Assembly (NCBI GenBank): GCA_032160545.1
Contig: JAVHVN010000064.1
Coordinates: 8,766 to 72,765 of the forward strand
Reading direction: 5' to 3'
Source of the DNA: DATGFB01 sp032160545
Lineage (GTDB): Bacteria; Actinomycetota; Actinomycetes; Mycobacteriales; Jatrophihabitantaceae
DNA length: 64,000 bases
The translations under genes were made by a program, and so were the position numbers. Positions 63,885 to 64,000 of the stretch are shown one piece after another (positions within the stretch are counted from its first letter, which is position 1; each line of letters starts with the position of its first letter). The notes under the pieces are model-generated. The model saw only the letters and a list, made by a program, of their open reading frames with translations. It searched no databases and was not told where the DNA came from.

Positions 63885-64000
63885 ATGACGGGCAGCGAGT
63901 TCGAATCCGACCAGACCGTGTTGGTCGAGCAGCGCGGATCCGTCCTTGTCATCACGATCGACCGCCCCGATCAGCGCAACGCGATCAATGCCGCCGTCGC
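63885..64000 (+). CDS. Enoyl-CoA hydratase/isomerase (N-terminal part, cut by window edge)
   Basis: Only 38 residues are in the window. They read like the start of a crotonase: a short N-terminal tail, then VLVITIDRPDQRNAINAAV, the first strand and helix of the family. GGAG is seven nt upstream of ATG 63885. It is divergent from the LLM gene and shares operator site 7. The catalytic residues lie beyond the window. Confidence 0.85.
   Translation, partial: MTGSEFESDQTVLVEQRGSVLVITIDRPDQRNAINAAV

Noticed and set aside
28548..64000. Insertion sequences, a prophage or plasmid origin within the island
   Set aside because: I saw no transposase, phage structural gene, replication gene or terminal inverted repeats; only the integrase tail remains.

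Overview
This is a high-GC chromosomal segment from an actinomycete (Actinomycetota, with a Mycobacteriales or Frankiales-like character; the genus cannot be settled from the sequence alone). The left part carries the argS-lysA-hom-thrC-thrB-rho ... rpmE-prfA-prmC-sua5-wecA-atpI-atpB/E/F/H/A/G/D gene order familiar from Mycobacterium tuberculosis (Rv1292-Rv1310). GTG starts and 4-nt ATGA/GTGA overlaps are common, and one short-chain dehydrogenase has the mycofactocin-coupled signature seen in such bacteria.

Region 1 (1-10.7 kb, minus strand) is core: the F-type ATP synthase genes (beta truncated by the window edge), two small ATP synthase assembly proteins, a WecA-like GlcNAc-1-phosphate transferase, Sua5, PrmC, release factor 1 and ribosomal protein L31. 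Region 2 (11.1-17.4 kb) lies between rpmE and rho, which are neighbours in M. tuberculosis. It holds a four-gene LpqY-SugABC-like sugar ABC importer on the plus strand, then a ParB-like protein, a metallophosphoesterase and a small membrane protein. Region 3 (17.4-28.5 kb) resumes the core: rho with a long low-complexity insert, thrB, thrC, hom, lysA, argS, then DUF3105, DUF305 and DsbA/FrnE-like proteins and tRNA-Arg(CCG).

Region 4 (28.5 kb to the right edge) begins next to the tRNA with a chimeric pseudogene: a truncated CocE-type hydrolase joined to the C-terminal tail of a tyrosine recombinase. I read this as a decayed left end of a genomic island. The remaining ~35 kb is one dense catabolic locus. 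It has a Liv-type ABC importer with a fused permease, a Rieske oxygenase and a separate [2Fe-2S] ferredoxin, three luciferase-like (LLM) oxidoreductases (one resembling limonene monooxygenase), two acyl-CoA dehydrogenase pairs, AMP- and NDP-forming CoA ligases, crotonases, SDRs, a ThDP enzyme with a zinc alcohol dehydrogenase, a cyclase-family hydrolase, a SnoaL-like protein and one FadR/FCD-type GntR regulator.

The main discovery is a 15-bp AT-rich palindrome, consensus TATSATNNNATSATT, at seven intergenic places in this locus (30100, 36597, 46261, 51985, 54500, 61473, 63763). One is directly upstream of the GntR gene itself and the others precede most of the catabolic operons. I infer one autoregulated regulon. 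The gene content suggests import of a carboxylated or alicyclic (possibly terpenoid) compound, oxygenation by LLM and Rieske enzymes, alcohol oxidation, ring opening, CoA activation and a beta-oxidation-like breakdown. The substrate is unknown.
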